NCBI GenBank assembly: GCA_947623225.1
Contig: CANQGO010000014.1
Span: 1 to 49,141, forward strand
Length of the DNA stretch: 49,141 bases
Direction: 5' to 3'
Source of the DNA: an uncultured Clostridia bacterium
GTDB lineage: Bacteria > Bacillota > Clostridia > Christensenellales > CAG-314
A program made the translations under genes and the position numbers. The notes under the pieces are model-generated. The model was not told the origin of the DNA, did no database searches, and worked only from the letters and a program-made list of their open reading frames with translations. Of this stretch, positions 15,591 to 23,999 are shown in pieces. How positions within the stretch are numbered: position 1 is the first letter of the stretch; each line of letters begins with the position of its first letter.

Positions 15591-16889
15591 TTAATTCGGC
15601 TTGGCGAAAGTAGCCACTACTTCTTTCAGCGCATCGGAGGCACTGTCTCCTTCGAGATATGCTCTGACTGCATTCTCCGTACCGCTCCGTCTCAATACAA
15701 TACGGCAGTCGGGGTACAACTCGCCTATACGTGACGCTGCCGCGGCAAGAGAAACATCCGTAGTCAAGCGGCTGTTCGCATGAGTAATGGGTATAGTTGC
15801 GGCAGCATATGGTTTTTCTTCACACTCGGCAGTATATTTCAATAGACCTCCCTTCTCTGACGCAATAACGCACACGAGTAGGGCGTTGACTATAGCGTCG
15901 CTACCCGTCGCATAGTCTGCTACGATATAGTGACCGCTCTCTTCTCCTCCGAGGTTCAGACCGAGTTCGACCATTTTATCGAATACATTCGTATCCCCCA
16001 CTGCCGAACGAACAAGGGATATACCTATTCTGCCGAGTGCCTGCTCTACACCTCCATTGGTGAGGACCGTGCCGCATACAGTATTCTTTGAAAGGACTCC
16101 CTTTTCCTTCAAATACTTGGCTATACCGTAAAAGACGCGGCTATTGCTGACCTGTTCCGCCCCCTCGAATACGGCAAGTCTGTCGGCGTCGCCGTCAAAA
16201 CAAAATCCCAATCTGCAGCCGTTGGAAAGCATTTTTTCCTTCAAAAATTCGGTATGAGTTGCTCCGCAAGCGACATTTATCTCAGAACCGACGCTCCTAT
16301 TGCAATAAGCGATCACTTCTGCCCCCGCCTTGGCAAATACCATAGGCGCGACCCTGTATGCCGCTCCGAAACAGCAATCCAGTGCAATTTTGATATATGG
16401 CAGGTGTACTTGGACGCTGCGCAAAATATCGTCACAGTATATATTCTCTATATCATAGAATACCGGCTCATATACCTTGATATCCTGTACTCTTTCGCCC
16501 GAAAGACGCTCCATCATGGAAGATACCGCAATTTGCTTGGACTTGCAAAGTTTTACTCCGTATCGGTCAAACACTTTCAGCCCATTGTCTTGCGGGGGAT
16601 TGTGACTTGCCGTTATCATCACTCCGTAGTCGCCGCCCAGTTTACGAACAAAGTGTCCTACCGCGCCGGTAGGTAATATGCCCAGATTTATCACATTGCC
16701 GCCGCCGGCATAGACGCCCTGCGCCAAAGCCGTGAACAATGCGTCGCCGGACACCCGCGTATCCCTGGCGACGACTATTATGGGACATTCTCCCAACAGA
16801 GCGAGACTCTTGCCGAGCAAAAAGGCAGTACTGTCCTTGAGGGTACTGCCATACGTTCCACGTATTCCATCCGTACCGAAAAAATTCAT
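15591..16889 (-). CDS. glmM: Phosphoglucosamine mutase
   Basis: 432 residues. It converts glucosamine-6-phosphate to glucosamine-1-phosphate for UDP-GlcNAc and cell-wall synthesis. Start MNFFGTDGIRG is the family opening. Catalytic serine S95 lies in ITASHNPPQDNG, metal loop GFCFDGDADR, sugar loop GGEESGHY, and phosphate loop RRSGTENAVR at the C-terminus; all four loops are intact. The ATG at 16889 has GGAG 8 nt upstream; an upstream in-frame extension is ignored. It follows trxB by 56 nt and probably shares its transcript. It is not beside cdaA/cdaR, its usual Firmicutes neighbours. Confidence 0.96.
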   Translation of the reverse strand: MNFFGTDGIRGTYGSTLKDSTAFLLGKSLALLGECPIIVVARDTRVSGDALFTALAQGVYAGGGNVINLGILPTGAVGHFVRKLGGDYGVMITASHNPPQDNGLKVFDRYGVKLCKSKQIAVSSMMERLSGERVQDIKVYEPVFYDIENIYCDDILRSVQVHLPYIKIALDCCFGAAYRVAPMVFAKAGAEVIAYCNRSVGSEINVACGATHTEFLKEKMLSNGCRLGFCFDGDADRLAVFEGAEQVSNSRVFYGIAKYLKEKGVLSKNTVCGTVLTNGGVEQALGRIGISLVRSAVGDTNVFDKMVELGLNLGGEESGHYIVADYATGSDAIVNALLVCVIASEKGGLLKYTAECEEKPYAAATIPITHANSRLTTDVSLAAAASRIGELYPDCRIVLRRSGTENAVRAYLEGDSASDALKEVVATFAKPN

Positions 16890-16944
16890 AAATATAACTC
16901 CGCAATTTATTTTTTTCTTCAGTAGGATATTTTGTATATCGACG

Positions 16945-17847
16945 CTATTTGATCGTAGCGGAATATGCCGCAGCGAATGCGCCTGCTTTTGCGCCATCGG
17001 CGCATGCCGTCACTATCTGTTTAAGGCTGCCGTTCGTCACGTCTCCGGCCGCATACAAGCCTTTGATACCGGTCTCGCACCTGTCATCCACCACCAGATA
17101 ACCGCGCATGCGTTCCAAGCCGTCTATGTGTATGAAATCAGTTACAGGAGCCGCACCAGTCGCCACGAAAAGTGCATTCACCGTCAACGTGCGCGGCTCT
17201 CCGTCTACAAACACTTTGATAGCCGCCACATTGCCATCTTGCTCCGCTATCTGTGACACCGAGGCATTGTATAGGATATCCACATTGTCATGCGCAAACA
17301 GCTCAACCAACATTTTTTCTTCTGCAGATAGTTGAGATCGAGCGCAAACAACATATACCTTTCGACATATATCTGCCAGATATATGGCTTCGCTGACCGC
17401 AGCCTTGCTTGCGCCAGCGACAGCAACGGGTTTGTCTCTGAAAAATGCACCGTCGCATGTAGCGCAATAACTTACTCCGTGCCCTACGTAGCCGTCTTCT
17501 ATGCCAAGTGTATTGTGACTTGTGCCCGTAGCCACAACGACTGCAGGGAATTCATACTCTTCGCCATCTGTGACCACGGTGAAGTATTCGCCGTGTTTTT
17601 GCAACGAAAGAACGCGCTTGCGCACGGTTTTCAGTCCCAAAGATCTCGCCTGCGCAGCGATATCCGAAGCGAGTTTCCACCCTTCCACCGACGAATGGGA
17701 TGGAAAGTTTTCTATCTTATCTATGGTCGCTACCTGACCGCCTAAGCCGAACTGTTCGAAAAGTGTGACCTCTGCTCCGCTGCGCAATGCATATATTGCC
17801 GCGGTCAGACCGGCGACTCCGCCGCCGATTATTGCTATTTTTTTCAT
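16945..17847 (-). CDS. trxB: Thioredoxin reductase-like FAD/NAD(P)-linked disulfide reductase
   Basis: 300 residues, slightly short for TrxB (about 310). FAD-binding GGGVAGLTAAIYALRSG near the N-terminus, redox-active CATC (about residues 133-136) in YCATCDGAFF, a second nucleotide fold starting at VAVAGASKAAVSEA, and C-terminal GLYAAGDVTNG. The second Rossmann motif is degenerate (GASKAAVSEA rather than GGGxxAxEEA), so nucleotide preference is uncertain. GGAG 4 nt before the ATG at 17847. No thioredoxin gene is adjacent. First gene before glmM; extended -10 signal at 17869-17877. Confidence 0.9.
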   Translation of the reverse strand: MKKIAIIGGGVAGLTAAIYALRSGAEVTLFEQFGLGGQVATIDKIENFPSHSSVEGWKLASDIAAQARSLGLKTVRKRVLSLQKHGEYFTVVTDGEEYEFPAVVVATGTSHNTLGIEDGYVGHGVSYCATCDGAFFRDKPVAVAGASKAAVSEAIYLADICRKVYVVCARSQLSAEEKMLVELFAHDNVDILYNASVSQIAEQDGNVAAIKVFVDGEPRTLTVNALFVATGAAPVTDFIHIDGLERMRGYLVVDDRCETGIKGLYAAGDVTNGSLKQIVTACADGAKAGAFAAAYSATIK

Positions 17848-17868
17848 ATTTCTCCTTAGTGTTGTATT

Positions 17869-17877
17869 ATTGTACCA
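17869..17877 (-). promoter_or_regulatory. Possible extended -10 promoter of trxB-glmM
   Basis: TGG followed by TACAAT on the minus strand, about 22 nt upstream of the trxB ATG; no clear -35 box. Confidence 0.4.
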
Positions 17878-17936
17878 AGCCATTCGGCAAGACATTTGCC
17901 AAAGCGTGTCGGCTTTATGGTAAAATTGTCATATAC

Positions 17937-18653
17937 TCACCACGCGAACCAACTGAACTTTTCTTCCGTGAGATCTTTACGCAAACGTCTGTTGATAAAG
18001 CACGTCAGTTCCCACAGCCCCCATACTGCCGCCGCGACCAGTATATACCAGATGATGACCCACCACCATCTGACTGTGAAAGACGGCCATATCGTGCAAA
18101 TGAGCGTTGCCTCCACCATCCCCGGGGATACGGGGTTGACGTTAGCATCATGAAATACGTGCACAGCCACTTCCGTATATACGGCAAAAAAGACGAGAAA
18201 AGCACATATAGGTATCAGGTCCCACTTAGACGTTCCGTACTGCCCGTACATCAACAAACTACCCGAGAACATTATGAGGTGCATAAACCAACTCAACCAT
18301 ACCCAATTTCCCGATACCATAGTGCCCACGACAGTATCCGGATAGAACAAGAAGGTACCGAGATATATCCCACCGGACAGGAAACAGCAAAATGCCGCAG
18401 TAGACTTGACGGGACGAAGCGGTACGAATACAGCCACGCCGAAAAGAAAATAGCAAAAATACGAAAACGCGATATAGAATACGCCCGTTGTCGCACATTG
18501 ATATCCTTGATATATAAGTACAAATGCACCCATCAAGTAGAGCATGATACGAGAGGTGATCTTATGCTTCACCGATTCCATCGCCGCCAATACTGCCAGC
18601 GCGACCACCATCATAGTGATCAATGCCAAGTACCAATTCTCTTTACTGAACAA
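17937..18653 (-). CDS. Unnamed polytopic membrane protein, paralog B
   Basis: 238 residues with six or seven hydrophobic segments. It starts MFSKENWYLALIT, has a central WLSWFMHLIMFSGSLLMYGQ segment with a membrane-embedded histidine, an RWWWVIIWYI aromatic belt near residue 195, and a basic C-terminus. Size, seven-helix look and central His recall the YwaF/TIGR02206 family, but I would not assign it firmly. It is a clear paralog of the gene at 18675-19394 (same SKxxWY start, FYPD loop, TWWW/RWWW belt, FINxRL tail) and lies 21 nt downstream of it, so the pair is an operon and probably arose by tandem duplication. Confidence 0.75.
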   Translation of the reverse strand: MFSKENWYLALITMMVVALAVLAAMESVKHKITSRIMLYLMGAFVLIYQGYQCATTGVFYIAFSYFCYFLFGVAVFVPLRPVKSTAAFCCFLSGGIYLGTFLFYPDTVVGTMVSGNWVWLSWFMHLIMFSGSLLMYGQYGTSKWDLIPICAFLVFFAVYTEVAVHVFHDANVNPVSPGMVEATLICTIWPSFTVRWWWVIIWYILVAAAVWGLWELTCFINRRLRKDLTEEKFSWFAW

Positions 18654-18674
18654 GTTCCACCTCGGTATTACATT

Positions 18675-19394
18675 TTACCATACAAGTTTACCCGGCATGA
18701 CGTTGTTGCCGTATGTGAGCAATCGTTTGTTTATAAATCTGATGAATTCCCATATACACCACAGCAATCCCACTACGGCGACATACCACAAGATATACCA
18801 CCACCAAGTGAGCTGCAGATCCGGGAACAATTCGTTTTTCAATGCCGAGCCTTCTATGACTCCCACCAAAAACTCATTCAGATCATTCCAATGGAATACA
18901 TATTTTCCCAACTCGGCGAACAGTACCACTATAGCGATAGCTCCGCCTACTATCAGCACGTCGTGACGTTTGACCTCGAACTGCGTATACATGAGCAATG
19001 CGCAGACAATAAGTATGTCATGCGTCAAGTAGCCGTTGAGATAACCTATATTGAACTCGCCCATGTGCGACATCATATCCGGATATATCAAAAACCCGCT
19101 GACATATATACAACCCGCCAGCAGACCGAATGCCGCCGACAGGCACTTGACCTCTCTCACGGGCACCAGCACGCCCACGACAATCAACCAATACGATATA
19201 GTAGAAAAGGCATAAGAAAAAGACTTGCTATCATATAACTGTTTGCTCTCGGTTATCAAAACGTATGCTGCCAATATCCACAACACTATACGAGACGCCC
19301 ATTTGCGCCGCGCCAGAAACAGTACGGCAAATACCTCCATAGCGACAAGCAATGCCGTCAATGTGCCTATGTACCAATAGTTTTTACTTAACAA
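18675..19394 (-). CDS. Unnamed polytopic membrane protein, paralog A
   Basis: 239 residues, six or seven membrane segments, starting MLSKNYWYIGTLTALLVAME. Shared landmarks with its downstream paralog: VPVREVK after the third helix (VPLRPVK there), LIYPD before the fourth, a central segment with T-H-D (H in the paralog's FMH), LTWWWYILWY near 195 and FINKRLL at the C-terminus. The start is TTG at 19394 with GGGAG 5 nt upstream. First gene of the pair, under the strong promoter 19444-19472 and divergent from a lipoprotein gene. Possibly YwaF-like; substrate or role unknown. Confidence 0.75.
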   Translation of the reverse strand: MLSKNYWYIGTLTALLVAMEVFAVLFLARRKWASRIVLWILAAYVLITESKQLYDSKSFSYAFSTISYWLIVVGVLVPVREVKCLSAAFGLLAGCIYVSGFLIYPDMMSHMGEFNIGYLNGYLTHDILIVCALLMYTQFEVKRHDVLIVGGAIAIVVLFAELGKYVFHWNDLNEFLVGVIEGSALKNELFPDLQLTWWWYILWYVAVVGLLWCIWEFIRFINKRLLTYGNNVMPGKLVW

Positions 19395-19443
19395 TTCTTC
19401 TCCCTATTCTTTCTTTTGCAATCGAAAAAATTTTTATATTTAT

Positions 19444-19472
19444 TTTATACTATAATAATCCTTTTTCGTCAA
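19444..19472 (-). promoter_or_regulatory. Promoter of the paralogous membrane protein pair
   Basis: TTGACG (19467-19472) and TATAAA (19444-19449) with a 17-nt spacer on the minus strand; leader of about 43 nt. Confidence 0.75.
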
Positions 19473-19475
19473 CCA

Positions 19476-19497
19476 AAAAGCCGAGCCGAAGGCTTTT
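19476..19497. repeat. Terminator-like hairpin between divergent promoters
   Basis: 7-bp stem aaaagcc (19476-19482) with ggctttt (19491-19497), 8-nt loop. It lies upstream of both neighbouring promoters, so it has no obvious transcript to end; it may be a relic or an insulator. Confidence 0.5.
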
Positions 19498-19587
19498 CCT
19501 GTGCAAAAATGTTACAGAATAAGGGTTTTTACCGTATAAAAATCGTCAAACACGAGCAATGTAAATTGACAAATTCCCTCATATCAC

Positions 19588-19616
19588 TTGACGGGCAAAT
19601 ATGGTTATGTTATGCT
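19588..19616 (+). promoter_or_regulatory. Promoter of the lipoprotein gene at 19666
   Basis: TTGACG (19588-19593) and TATGCT (19611-19616) with a 17-nt spacer on the plus strand; leader of about 43 nt. A second TTGACA lies 24 nt upstream without a matching -10. Confidence 0.65.
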
Positions 19617-19665
19617 TTTGTCGCAAAAAACAATTGCGTTATTTTACATTTCGGAGGTAAAAACA

Positions 19666-21339
19666 ATGCGAACGGCAAAAAGAATAACAGCCACCATCAT
19701 AGTAGCGGTATTGGCAATAAGCATGATCGCGGTCCTCGCTTCTTGCGATGGCAAATTTGACATAAAATGGGAAAATTACTTACTCACATCAGAGACTTAC
19801 ATCCAAAAGATCCATGGAAATTTTCCCGAATTGACTGAGGTTGAATTGCCCTTCAATGCTCGCGAAGTTGATCTGACCTACGCCGGATACGGACTGGTCA
19901 CTTACCAAACAAGTTCGACGTCCAACAATAACACTATAGGCTATCTGTATGCAAAAGGAAACACCATAGGCGACGATCTTCGCCTGTCTCAGCTGACAGC
20001 ACAGTCTATATCGGTAGACAATGGGGATGATCTGATCGTATATATTGGCAGGACCAGTGACAAAACGTATCTATTTGATATCGAAGGCAACAGCATAGCC
20101 AACTACAATGGAACCGTGGAATTCGGTGAGATCACTGTTAAAAAGGGTGTTAAATATGTAAGTGCCACTATCAACGACACCGAGACCGACACCGTGAACT
20201 TCGTTATCAACCAGGACGGAACATTGTCCGAAACCTCAGAGACTCTTGGCGGAACTTTGCCGGAAGAGGGCGGAACTTTTGATATGAGTACCACTTCTCT
20301 GAGCAGTTTCCTTCCTGTAACGTCATTGCTGACCGATAATAGCAGCGACAAATATCTCGATTACGAAGTAAGAACGTACAACCCTTATATGTACGGTTTC
20401 TACAACGAGGACGGCAAAGAGGTATCCGTGCTTACATTACCTACAGAAGCAAATATGCTCACATACCTCGATGGTAAAATAATATATTCCGTCAACACAC
20501 ATGTGGATGCATACGCCGCAAAAGGATACAACTTCATCAGCGACGGAGAGAAATATCTGCACAAACTTTACAGTTTCACCATCCGCAGCGGCAAAGTCGC
20601 CGAGATAAAAACCAACTATGTGATAGACAGCATCGATTACGTGCTCTACAACAATGAAAACAATGCCTACGATATCGCTCTGGCGACAGTCTATCCCATG
20701 GAAAACGGCGTCGCTCGCTCTGACAGTGCCGAAGATTCTGTCATCATCAACAGTAACGGATCCGTAGGTTTCAACCTCAGAGAGTCCAAATACGGCATGC
20801 CCATTCTGAAGATCGGCGACAACTATCTCACGACCGGTGCATATATAGTCGATGACGCCTACAAACTCGTGGCTTATCTCGGAGACTGTGAACCGAGCGC
20901 GATACTAAACGATACACTTCTGCTCAAATCCGGCAACAAAGTAGGGGTAGTCGACTTCGACGGCGTTGTGACCAGAGCGTTCGAAGAAATGAGAGTAATA
21001 GCTACTTCCGGCAACTATGTTGTGGTAACAAAAACAAGCGATGACGGCGAAACAATCACGTGTGTTCTCGATTTAACCAACAACGAAATAAAAACGCTGA
21101 ATTCGGTAACTGGCGTCATATCCAATTCCACTACCCTCACGTTGACAGGTAGCAACCTGCTAATAAAAGCCACGCCTTCCAATTACGGGCAATCCACATA
21201 TTATATGTTGGACGGTACAAAATTAGGTAGCGGCGACGAACTCACCGTGTCGGATGCCTTTGTCCGCGGAGGATCTGCCTACATGGCGATATGCCTCAGA
21301 TCATCTTCGTCATACGATCTCTATTACTTCACATTCTGA
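19666..21339 (+). CDS. Surface lipoprotein of unknown function
   Basis: 557 residues. N-terminal signal (MRTAKRITATIIVAVLAISM) with lipobox L-A-S-C, cysteine 27. The ATG at 19666 is preceded by GGAGG with an 8-nt spacer, which fixes the start. The mature protein is acidic and beta-rich, with recurring short units such as YLYAKGN, FVINQDGTL, MYGFYNEDGK and VGVVDFDGV spaced across the chain, compatible with a beta-propeller or WG-like repeat fold. No catalytic motif is visible. Divergent from the tandem membrane protein pair. It ends at the terminator 21356-21384. Probable extracytoplasmic binding protein. Confidence 0.8.
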   Translation: MRTAKRITATIIVAVLAISMIAVLASCDGKFDIKWENYLLTSETYIQKIHGNFPELTEVELPFNAREVDLTYAGYGLVTYQTSSTSNNNTIGYLYAKGNTIGDDLRLSQLTAQSISVDNGDDLIVYIGRTSDKTYLFDIEGNSIANYNGTVEFGEITVKKGVKYVSATINDTETDTVNFVINQDGTLSETSETLGGTLPEEGGTFDMSTTSLSSFLPVTSLLTDNSSDKYLDYEVRTYNPYMYGFYNEDGKEVSVLTLPTEANMLTYLDGKIIYSVNTHVDAYAAKGYNFISDGEKYLHKLYSFTIRSGKVAEIKTNYVIDSIDYVLYNNENNAYDIALATVYPMENGVARSDSAEDSVIINSNGSVGFNLRESKYGMPILKIGDNYLTTGAYIVDDAYKLVAYLGDCEPSAILNDTLLLKSGNKVGVVDFDGVVTRAFEEMRVIATSGNYVVVTKTSDDGETITCVLDLTNNEIKTLNSVTGVISNSTTLTLTGSNLLIKATPSNYGQSTYYMLDGTKLGSGDELTVSDAFVRGGSAYMAICLRSSSSYDLYYFTF

Positions 21340-21355
21340 TCATATACACATGACC

Positions 21356-21384
21356 AAGCGGTCGGACAACCAGTCCGACCGCTT
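21356..21384 (+). terminator. Terminator after the lipoprotein gene
   Basis: Perfect 12-bp stem (21356-21367 with 21373-21384), 5-nt loop, then ATTTGTTT on the plus strand; 17 nt after the stop codon. Confidence 0.88.
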
Positions 21385-21457
21385 ATTTGTTTCGGTAAAT
21401 TATTTTTTTCGAAGTGTTGCGCTGAGCAACGCATTACATACAACAAAGCCTCGACCA

Positions 21458-22259
21458 TCAATCCACATAGGATTGAAAGCTGTTTTCAAACTGCGTTTTT
21501 ACGGCTTCTTTGAGAGCAACGGCCACATCGAACGCACCGCCGATTTTAGCCGTCTCTTTGGAATGATCTCCTGATTCAAAGGCAAGATCATAGGCGGAGC
21601 GGAAGCTTTTATAGTAATTGAGTTCTGCGCCCGACGGGACACGGGCAAGCGCACCGCCCTTGACGGGTTCCATGACGATGACTTGTTTTCCGTGCTTGCG
21701 GATCAACTCATAGCATTTTTTCGACTGAATGAACGGCTCTTCCCAATCGTAATAGTTCAATACGATCTGCACGGCGTCCACCTCGGGGTGCTCAGTGAGA
21801 ATCCGGTCGAGGTGCTCGGCGTCGTCGTGGTAAGAGAAAGCAATGTGGCGGATCTTTCCAATTCTTCATGTAGTCGAACAAGTGACAGGCGTTCACTTCA
21901 TTTGGATAGAGATAGCGATTGAGGTTGTGTAATAGATAGTAGTCAAAGTATTCCACGCCGCACTTTTCAAGTTGTTCATTGAATATTTCTTCCACTCTGT
22001 CCTCCGCGGGCATTTGGAACGTGGGGAACTTCGACACAAGCAGGAAGCTGTCCCTCGGATGACGTTTTACGAGGGCTTCGCGGATCGCCGTCTCGAACGC
22101 GCCGTTATGGTAAACGTAGGACGTATCGAAGTAGGTAAATCCCCGTTCGAGAAAAAGGTCTACCATTTTCTTGAATTGTTCCATGTCGATGTCGGCTCCG
22201 TTTGCGCTGTTTTGTGGCAGTCGCATTAGTCCGAATCCCAATTTTTTAATTTCACTCAT
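21458..22259 (-). pseudogene. Aldo/keto reductase pseudogene (frameshift and replaced C-terminus)
   Basis: The N-terminal part (from MSEIKKLGFGLMRLP at 22259, GGAG Shine-Dalgarno) is a COG1453-type aldo/keto reductase: FLERGFTYFDTSYVYHNG, then EYFDYYLLHNLN. Near 21851-21861 the frame breaks after KNWK: the next frame resumes IRHIAFSYHDDAEHLDRIL and continues into DAVQIVLNYYDWEEPFIQ and VMEPVKGGALA. The first frame stops at 21792. The gap fits an 11-base loss between two AAAGA copies. After VPSGAE the expected barrel end and CxxCxxC cluster are absent; an unrelated 55-residue tail follows to the stop at 21458. So at least two lesions. Last gene of the ECF/DUF1893-TetR operon. Confidence 0.88.
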
Positions 22260-22276
22260 AGTTGTTTTCTCCTTAT

Positions 22277-23353
22277 TTATTTGACATTTCCGTTTAGGTA
22301 CTGCGTCATTATCGCGGGCAGAAACATCGTGCAAAACGTTTTGGTGCGCTCCTCAAAACTGTATGCTCCGCCCGACAAATCCCAGCAGAGCATTTCGCCG
22401 TAAATGACGTCCGTCAATGCATCGGCGAGCGCATCTATCGGCGTATCTTCTTTCAATTCGCCCCGTTCGACGCTCATTTTTATGATTCCTTTCATGGAAT
22501 CGTTGTCCATGCGGAGTTTTTCCTTGTCGTAGGGGTTCTCCACGAGATCGAGGTTAACGGTATTGCGCACCCATTCTTGGCAGAGTTTTAGTCCGTCCCG
22601 TTCAATATGTCCCGAAAACGTTACCATATAAAACGCCAACCGATCCATAAACGGTCCGTCGTAGCTTTTCGCTTCCTCGTAAATTTCACGAAACATATCG
22701 TGGCTTATCGCAAAGACCACATCTTCCTTGCGCTTGAAATAGGTATAAAATGTCCCGTTTGCAACACCGCACGCCTTTGTGATCTCCTCGACTGAGGTAT
22801 TGACAAGTTCCTTTTCGCGGATAATGACCGTTGCCGTATTGAGCAATTTTTTCCTCGTTTCCAAAGCGGCAAGTTTTCGATTCGTCATTTTTTCAGACAT
22901 ATGTCCTCCGTTTTCCTGCGCCGCACCTCGTAGCTGTTCGGCTTTCTTTGTGAGCGCGATATATGCCGCAAACGGTTCGTCTATCGTTAGAACATTCTGT
23001 TCCATTGGGCAAAGCCCGTTTCCGTCGCGGCTCTTGATATTTGACGTAAGTGTGGCGTATTCTGCATATATCCCGTGTTTTTTCAACACGGCAAGACCGC
23101 TTTCCGATATTACTTCGGCAAATACGCCTTTCACGCCCATCAGAACGTACAACATTGCAGCGGCTTTGCCCACGATCCTGTCTGCGGCGCAAGAACCGTG
23201 CAGATTTTCTCCCTGCCCGATCCAGTCCAAGAGAGGACGGATACCCCGCAACCTGCTGGTAAGGATACGGTCATCCTTTTGCACAATGCACGTCAGATTT
23301 TCTTCTTTGAGCCACTCACTGAGAGAAGCGAGCAATGTGGTTATTTCTGTCAT
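22277..23353 (-). CDS. DUF1893-TetR fusion regulator
   Basis: 358 residues. Residues 1-150 form a DUF1893-type domain (LSEWLKEENLTCIVQKDDRIL, GSCAADRIVGKAAAMLYV, and the cysteine-containing GLCPMEQNVLTI). Residues 152-358 form a complete TetR-family regulator: HTH ETRKKLLNTATVIIREKEL and VEEITKACGVANGTFYTYFKRKEDV, then a helical ligand domain. At the junction, codons E-N-G-G-H encode a perfect GGAGG (22905-22909) 4 nt before ATG 22900 (M152), so the TetR half may also be made alone; it looks like two genes joined by loss of a stop. First ATG at 23353 has AAAGGTG upstream. Between the ECF-S gene and the aldo/keto reductase relic; it probably represses its own operon. Confidence 0.88.
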   Translation of the reverse strand: MTEITTLLASLSEWLKEENLTCIVQKDDRILTSRLRGIRPLLDWIGQGENLHGSCAADRIVGKAAAMLYVLMGVKGVFAEVISESGLAVLKKHGIYAEYATLTSNIKSRDGNGLCPMEQNVLTIDEPFAAYIALTKKAEQLRGAAQENGGHMSEKMTNRKLAALETRKKLLNTATVIIREKELVNTSVEEITKACGVANGTFYTYFKRKEDVVFAISHDMFREIYEEAKSYDGPFMDRLAFYMVTFSGHIERDGLKLCQEWVRNTVNLDLVENPYDKEKLRMDNDSMKGIIKMSVERGELKEDTPIDALADALTDVIYGEMLCWDLSGGAYSFEERTKTFCTMFLPAIMTQYLNGNVK

Positions 23354-23363
23354 AACGCACCTT

Positions 23364-23942
23364 TTATTCCTTGTCTTTTATAAGAAGCAGGCGCAGTCCC
23401 ATAACAATGAAGGGTATGATAACGGCTTGTAAAACCATGCCCAAAAGTCCCGTCTGTATCTGCGACCAAACCACCGCCGCCGAGAGAGGAGAAACACTCT
23501 GGAAAATGGCGGCCATGGCGAGAAATACGAGCCTGCCCGAAACCTGCGCAAGGAGTACCGAAGGAAACGCCATCCAACCGTTTTTGGCAATACTGCGCGA
23601 AAAGAGTCCCGAAACAGCCGCGAATACCGCAAGTTCAACGATCATATAAGGTAGACGAACCAAAGCAGGCATGGGATTGCCGGCAAGCGAAGTTATCGCA
23701 AAACCAATAACGGGAGAGAGAATACCTACGCCCAAGCCCCATTTCCAACCGAGCAAGCAGCCGCAGAGAATAATGGGAAGATACATTGGCAACCATTGTA
23801 CGCCGCCGGGCGCGCCGAGGGCAAGATGCACGAGTTGCGGAAAAATTACCGCAAGCGCGATAATTCCAACTGAAATAAGCGTTTTTACCGTGATTTTAAC
23901 ACGAAGAGCCACGTTGTGGCGAGTTAGAACCTGTTCGATCAT
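23364..23942 (-). CDS. ECF transporter S component-like membrane protein
   Basis: 192 residues with six hydrophobic segments. Features of ECF S-components: an N-terminal charged tail, helix 1 (TLISVGIIALAVIFPQLVH), a GAPGGVQWLPMYLPIILCG loop-helix, a GWKWGLGVGILSPVIGFAIT segment, and later ALVRLPYMIVELAVFAAV. It would bind a vitamin or metal-type substrate and use a shared ECF module encoded elsewhere; the substrate is not predictable. GGAGG 9 nt before the ATG at 23942. First gene of the operon, 10 nt before the DUF1893-TetR gene. Isoleucine codons are mostly ATT/ATC, unlike the ATA-rich neighbours. Confidence 0.75.
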   Translation of the reverse strand: MIEQVLTRHNVALRVKITVKTLISVGIIALAVIFPQLVHLALGAPGGVQWLPMYLPIILCGCLLGWKWGLGVGILSPVIGFAITSLAGNPMPALVRLPYMIVELAVFAAVSGLFSRSIAKNGWMAFPSVLLAQVSGRLVFLAMAAIFQSVSPLSAAVVWSQIQTGLLGMVLQAVIIPFIVMGLRLLLIKDKE

Positions 23943-23968
23943 TGTATATTACCTCCAAACTATCGATA

Positions 23969-23999
23969 TTGTATACAACATTCGTTGAATGAAAGTCAA
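23969..23999 (-). promoter_or_regulatory. Promoter of the ECF operon with two palindromes
   Basis: TTGACT (23994-23999) and TATACA (23970-23975), 18-nt spacer, minus strand. The -10 lies within a perfect 10-bp palindrome TTGTATACAA (23969-23978), and the spacer holds CATTC-GTT-GAATG (23979-23991). Palindromes across the promoter suit a TetR-family repressor, probably the one encoded in this operon. Confidence 0.7.

Noticed and set aside
17886-17900. ggcaa/ttgcc hairpin between trxB and the membrane paralog as a terminator
   Set aside because: 5-bp stem without a T run on either side.
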